Origin: Rhizoctonia solani
Taxonomy: Eukaryota; Basidiomycota; Agaricomycetes; Cantharellales; Ceratobasidiaceae
Length of the DNA stretch: 64,000 nucleotides
Reading direction: 5' to 3'
Assembly (NCBI RefSeq): GCF_016906535.1
Contig: NC_057374.1
Location: forward strand, 1,364,001 to 1,428,000
The notes below the pieces were generated by a model. That model worked only from the letters and a program-made list of their open reading frames with translations. It ran no database searches and was not told the origin of the DNA. The stretch's first letter is position 1. Each line of letters opens with the position of its first letter. Below, piece by piece: positions 60,598 through 64,000 of this stretch. A program made the translations under genes and the position numbers.

Positions 60598-63500
60598 ATG
60601 AATCCTATTGCCTCCATTTTGCCTGATTCACCACGTCGTCAAATGCCCGAAGCCATTGGGATTGAACCTGGGGATAGGTGGGCAATACGAATTAGCTACA
60701 ATGATTATATTTATATCTAACTCAATCATGGGAATAAGGTATACCCATCTCTTACATAGAACTCGGAGCCGCCCCAGCTCTCGTCCAAGGCGCTCTTCCC
60801 TCACCGGAAGAACTCGGGGAAACGGGCATAGTAAGTGTATTATTCAGTCTTGAAGTTCTGCTCCTCAAACATATGCATCTGAACTCATGATTGGGTGCAG
60901 ACCCCGTACCTGCTGGTGACAACGAAAACGTTATGCTCAGTAGTATGGCCGAAAGCTCCTATTTTTCAGGAGATAGAGACGGGAATAGCGTTCCGGTGTC
61001 CCATTCTTTTGATGTCAACGAACAGCCGGTTCATTTCAGTCTCCTTCCCTTTGGGCCAAGCCGTAGGCGCTCCAGCCTTGCGACTAACAGCACAAGCATT
61101 TCGACTCCTCCCCCGATGTACACTGGGTACGGAACTTCCAGAGCACCAGCAACTGAACCGATTCCACAGCATGCGCAGTTCAACACCTTTCTTCAAGTAG
61201 GGGAGCATGGACAGGGGCAATCGCTCAACCCATTCAGTGTCCCGGATTCTGGTTTGCGGCAGCGTAACCCTTATTCCGCCTACTATACTAGTCCTATTGT
61301 ACCTCCTCAGCCTTCAGTGGGAGCGGGATCATCGATCGAGGGCTTTGGTATGCATAGATATGCTCCTGGACGGACGAGTATGATCCAGCCGCACCATCTG
61401 CAAGATTGGGAAGACGAAGATGAAGAACCTCACTCGAGTAGATATCACGTGCGGACAGACTGGGATCCTGAAGATGAGTATGATGATCCTGAACCAAGCG
61501 TTGCAGCACGTCGACCCTACAGTGATGTAACTTTGCCTGGATACCATCCTCCGAGCCGTATTATCTATCCTGAAGGCCACGGATCGGACCAAAATGCTCA
61601 TTCTCAAACTATGATTACCGTTGAAAGTGACACAGGGGGGAAGAAATTCATAAACGAGAATATATGCCGTGAGTAGTCCACGATTTTGGATATATACGAC
61701 TTGTCATTGACGCTCGAATATCTCAGCCATGGAACAACGCCGCTCGTTCATCCTTGTCCTCGCCAAGGCTCTCTTGCAGCTCCAAGCCCCTTCCCATCGA
61801 ATTGAGAACCAGTTGGAGGCTGCTGCACGTGTTTTGGAAGTTCCCGCCGAGTTCCTGCATTTGCCGTCGTTGGTGATTGTTAGCTTTGGAAGTCTTGATG
61901 GAGAAAATGGCGCACCGGCAGTAGACAAACCGCGCAAGTTTAGCTTCAGTTCAAACAAGATTAAATCAGCGATTGTCATGGCAGTACTGGGGAAGAGCAA
62001 ACGGGAGAATACAGGGGATGAAAACCAACAAGATAAAACGGCCGAGGATGAGCGAGTACGAGATCGAAAAGGACCAACCCAGGCAACAACGTTCGGAATT
62101 CGGGTCCACATCGTTAAAAGCGGTGGAAAAATGGAGCTCGGAAAGCTTCATGAGCTTCATAAGATATATCGCAAGGTTGTGCACGACGAAATATCAGCTC
62201 AGGATGGGAGAATTAAGTATTGAAATTACTGAAACAGCCTCCTATTTATAGGTATTTCTTTTTCAATCCACATCGCGTCGGCATATAAGCTCACCCAATT
62301 GTAGTATCTACGAGCGATGCGCACATGCTTTTTTATGCGGCCTCCTCATCTGTGTTATGTCATTTGGAGGGTCTTTCATTGACATGTGGGTGGCTGGCGC
62401 AGGATGCGCGACAATAGCATACTTGCAGCTAGGGGTGGCATCAGGCAATCTCTGTACTCTAATATTTTCGAGTGAGTCAAAAACACTCCGTTTATTACCA
62501 GTCGTTTCCAACCTTTTTGCATAGGATATCTGCCGCTATGATGATGTCTTTTATTGCTCGCGGGCTGTCCAGCATCAACGGTCACTTATTTTGTTACTCG
62601 GCCATTTCTTCTGCATCAGTTGGTAAGCCTCGTGCCGTTTGGTCACACACTCATTTGACATTCCATAGTTCTTATACTTCCGGGCTCTATTGTTTGTAAG
62701 TAATTCCAGTGCCAACGCATATACGTTATATTGAGCCTTTCTCCTAGTGTCAAGCTCACTCGAGCTTGCATCCCGGAGTCTTGTGAGCGGAAGCGTCAAA
62801 ATGGTTTACGCCATTGTGTATTCCTTGTTCCTTGGATTTAGCTTAACTATCGGAAGTGATCTCTACTATCTGGTGGACCAATCTGCTCGGCCCCGCATTG
62901 CCGCTGGGATGGCAAATGTTACCGATTCCTACGACCTTCCTGGAATTTTCACCGGCGATAATGGTCAGGTTGTGTTCTCCGGCGCATTCACCTTCTTAAA
63001 ACCCGCTGCCTCGGTCACCAATACGGTTAAGTACGTGTCAAAGGGATGTACGCGCCGGGTTGACGGCCCGTGGTATTTACGGCAATTACCGATATGGACG
63101 CTTCTTGTACTGGTACCGCTCTACAGTATCATCTCATCAATGTGGAAGCTTCAGCCCTTTCTGAGCAAGCAGCTCCCAGTCATGGTCTTTATTAGCTGTT
63201 GCTCCTATGCCGCCAACAAAGGTGAATGGTTCAAGCATTATCATTGTAGACGAATACACTAAAGCACAAGGATAGCTGCCAATCGGTACATTTTCAATCG
63301 GAGCGATATCGTTTCTGCGATAGGTGCATTCGTTACAGGTATACTTGGGAATGCTTACGCCCGTATCTTTCGCGGTACTGCGTACACTGCGATGGTGACA
63401 GCGGTCGGATTCTTGGTACCCGTGAGTAGAAACATGGATTCCGGTAGCTCTGTTTGACGTCAAACTAGTCGGGTATTGCCGCAGCAGGAGGGCTTGCTCA

Positions 63501-63763
63501 GGTGGGGTACTTCTTCTTCCTGGCAGCTGAAATTCTAACGTACTAAGTATAGACCTACGAAAACTCCGAAGGGGATCAATACAGTACAGGTTTAGCCCTC
63601 GGTTTCCGTATGGTGCAAGGTTCGTTTCTCGTTCTTTACCTGTACATGGTCCTAAAAAACATCGACGCCAGTTGCAATCGGATGCACTGTCGGACTTTTC
63701 GGAGCTGGAGTAGTTGTCTATTCATTTGGGTCAACGAAGCGTTCAGGATATTTCGCGTTCTAG
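60598..63763 (+). CDS. ThrE/Prm10-type membrane protein (DUF1212, threonine/serine exporter-like)
   Basis: This is a multi-pass membrane protein of the ThrE superfamily, related to yeast pheromone-regulated PRM10. I place the start at ATG 60598 (MNPIASILPDSPRRQMPEAI), spliced to a basic TRSRPSSRPRRSSLTGRTRG segment. A long disordered cytosolic region follows (acidic DWEDEDEEPHSSRYHV patch), then the soluble signature domain RRSFILVLAKALLQLQAPSH, RIENQLEAAARVLEVPAEFL, HLPSLVIVSFGSLDG and MELGKLHELHKIYRKVVHDE, with ISAQDGRIK. About ten TM helices come after this (for example LICVMSFGGSFIDMWVAGAG, YAIVYSLFLGFSLTIGSDLY, FVTGILGNAYARIF and GCTVGLFGAGVVVYSFGS). It ends KRSGYFAF-stop (63761-63763). 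One frame break near 62,217 is repaired by one G. The conserved HEXXH-like HELHKIY of the soluble domain is intact. The substrate is not known in fungi. Confidence 0.86.
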
Positions 63764-64000
63764 GCTTATAATAGCATCACTATACGATCAATTTCGACGC
63801 AGGTTTGGGACAAATGGCGTCATTTTGAGAAACTGATCTGCTTGTGCGATATTCCAATCCATTATGAATAAAAATAAGTCAGGTTTTCGAAGGAATTAGC
63901 AGTTCAAAAATTTTCAACCTCGGCCCATCATGTATACTAGCAACAATGGCTGAGCCAACGTCTCAGACATAGTCATCTGAATGTAAGACAAGCTATGGGA
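63764..64000. other. Intergenic to window end
   Basis: No feature is visible in the last 237 bp, which presumably include the 3' UTR of the ThrE-type gene. Confidence 0.4.

Overview
The window is nuclear DNA of a filamentous fungus, most likely an agaricomycete basidiomycete. Almost every gene is split by short introns of about 45-65 nt with GT-AG ends, genes sit close together on both strands, and the gene set fits: a secreted lectin of the basidiomycete 'macrofage activating glycoprotein' type, a second beta-trefoil lectin, fungal Rictor, NCA2, a Prm10/ThrE-type exporter and a P450. A Rhizoctonia-like (Cantharellales) source would fit, but that is inference from gene content only.

Layout. 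0-3 kb: the 3' part of a sugar transporter (+), convergent with the complex I assembly factor NDUFAF6 (-). 3-6.3 kb: no supportable gene. 6.3-12.2 kb: mRNA 5'-triphosphatase (+) and a SOK1/TCP11 protein (-). 12.2-20 kb: a gene desert. 20-23.5 kb: a long F-box protein (-). 24.8-32.1 kb: a metabolic block of phosphoketolase (-) and acetate kinase (+), divergent over 234 bp, followed by a globin-sensor protein (-). 33-37 kb: an acyl-CoA ligase-like gene (+) and a TMEM97/EXPERA membrane protein (-), which is made of small exons and is easy to miss. 37.4-37.8 kb: an ARF GTPase pseudogene. 38-41.5 kb: a double beta-trefoil lectin (-) and complex I subunit NDUFS4 (+). 41.7-47.8 kb: Rictor/Ste16 of TORC2 (-). 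48.7-57.6 kb: P450 (+), NCA2 (+), PKA regulatory subunit (-) and NPR2 of the TORC1-inhibiting complex (+). 58.8-63.8 kb: the secreted lectin-like glycoprotein (+) and the ThrE/Prm10 transporter (+).

Functional themes. The phosphoketolase cleaves xylulose-5-P or fructose-6-P to acetyl-phosphate, and acetate kinase turns this into acetate plus ATP, so the divergent pair encodes a complete two-step pathway. Several genes belong to nutrient signalling (Rictor, NPR2, PKA-R, SOK1-like), and several act in or for mitochondria (NDUFAF6, NDUFS4, NCA2).

Sequence quality. From about 49.4 to 60 kb, conserved genes are repeatedly broken by single-base indels, mostly a missing base in a short homopolymer. 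Genes such as phosphoketolase, acetate kinase and most of Rictor read cleanly. This looks more like consensus error than gene death, but raw reads are needed to decide. Exon limits are read by eye from splice signals and protein continuity, so they are approximate unless a start or stop is stated explicitly.
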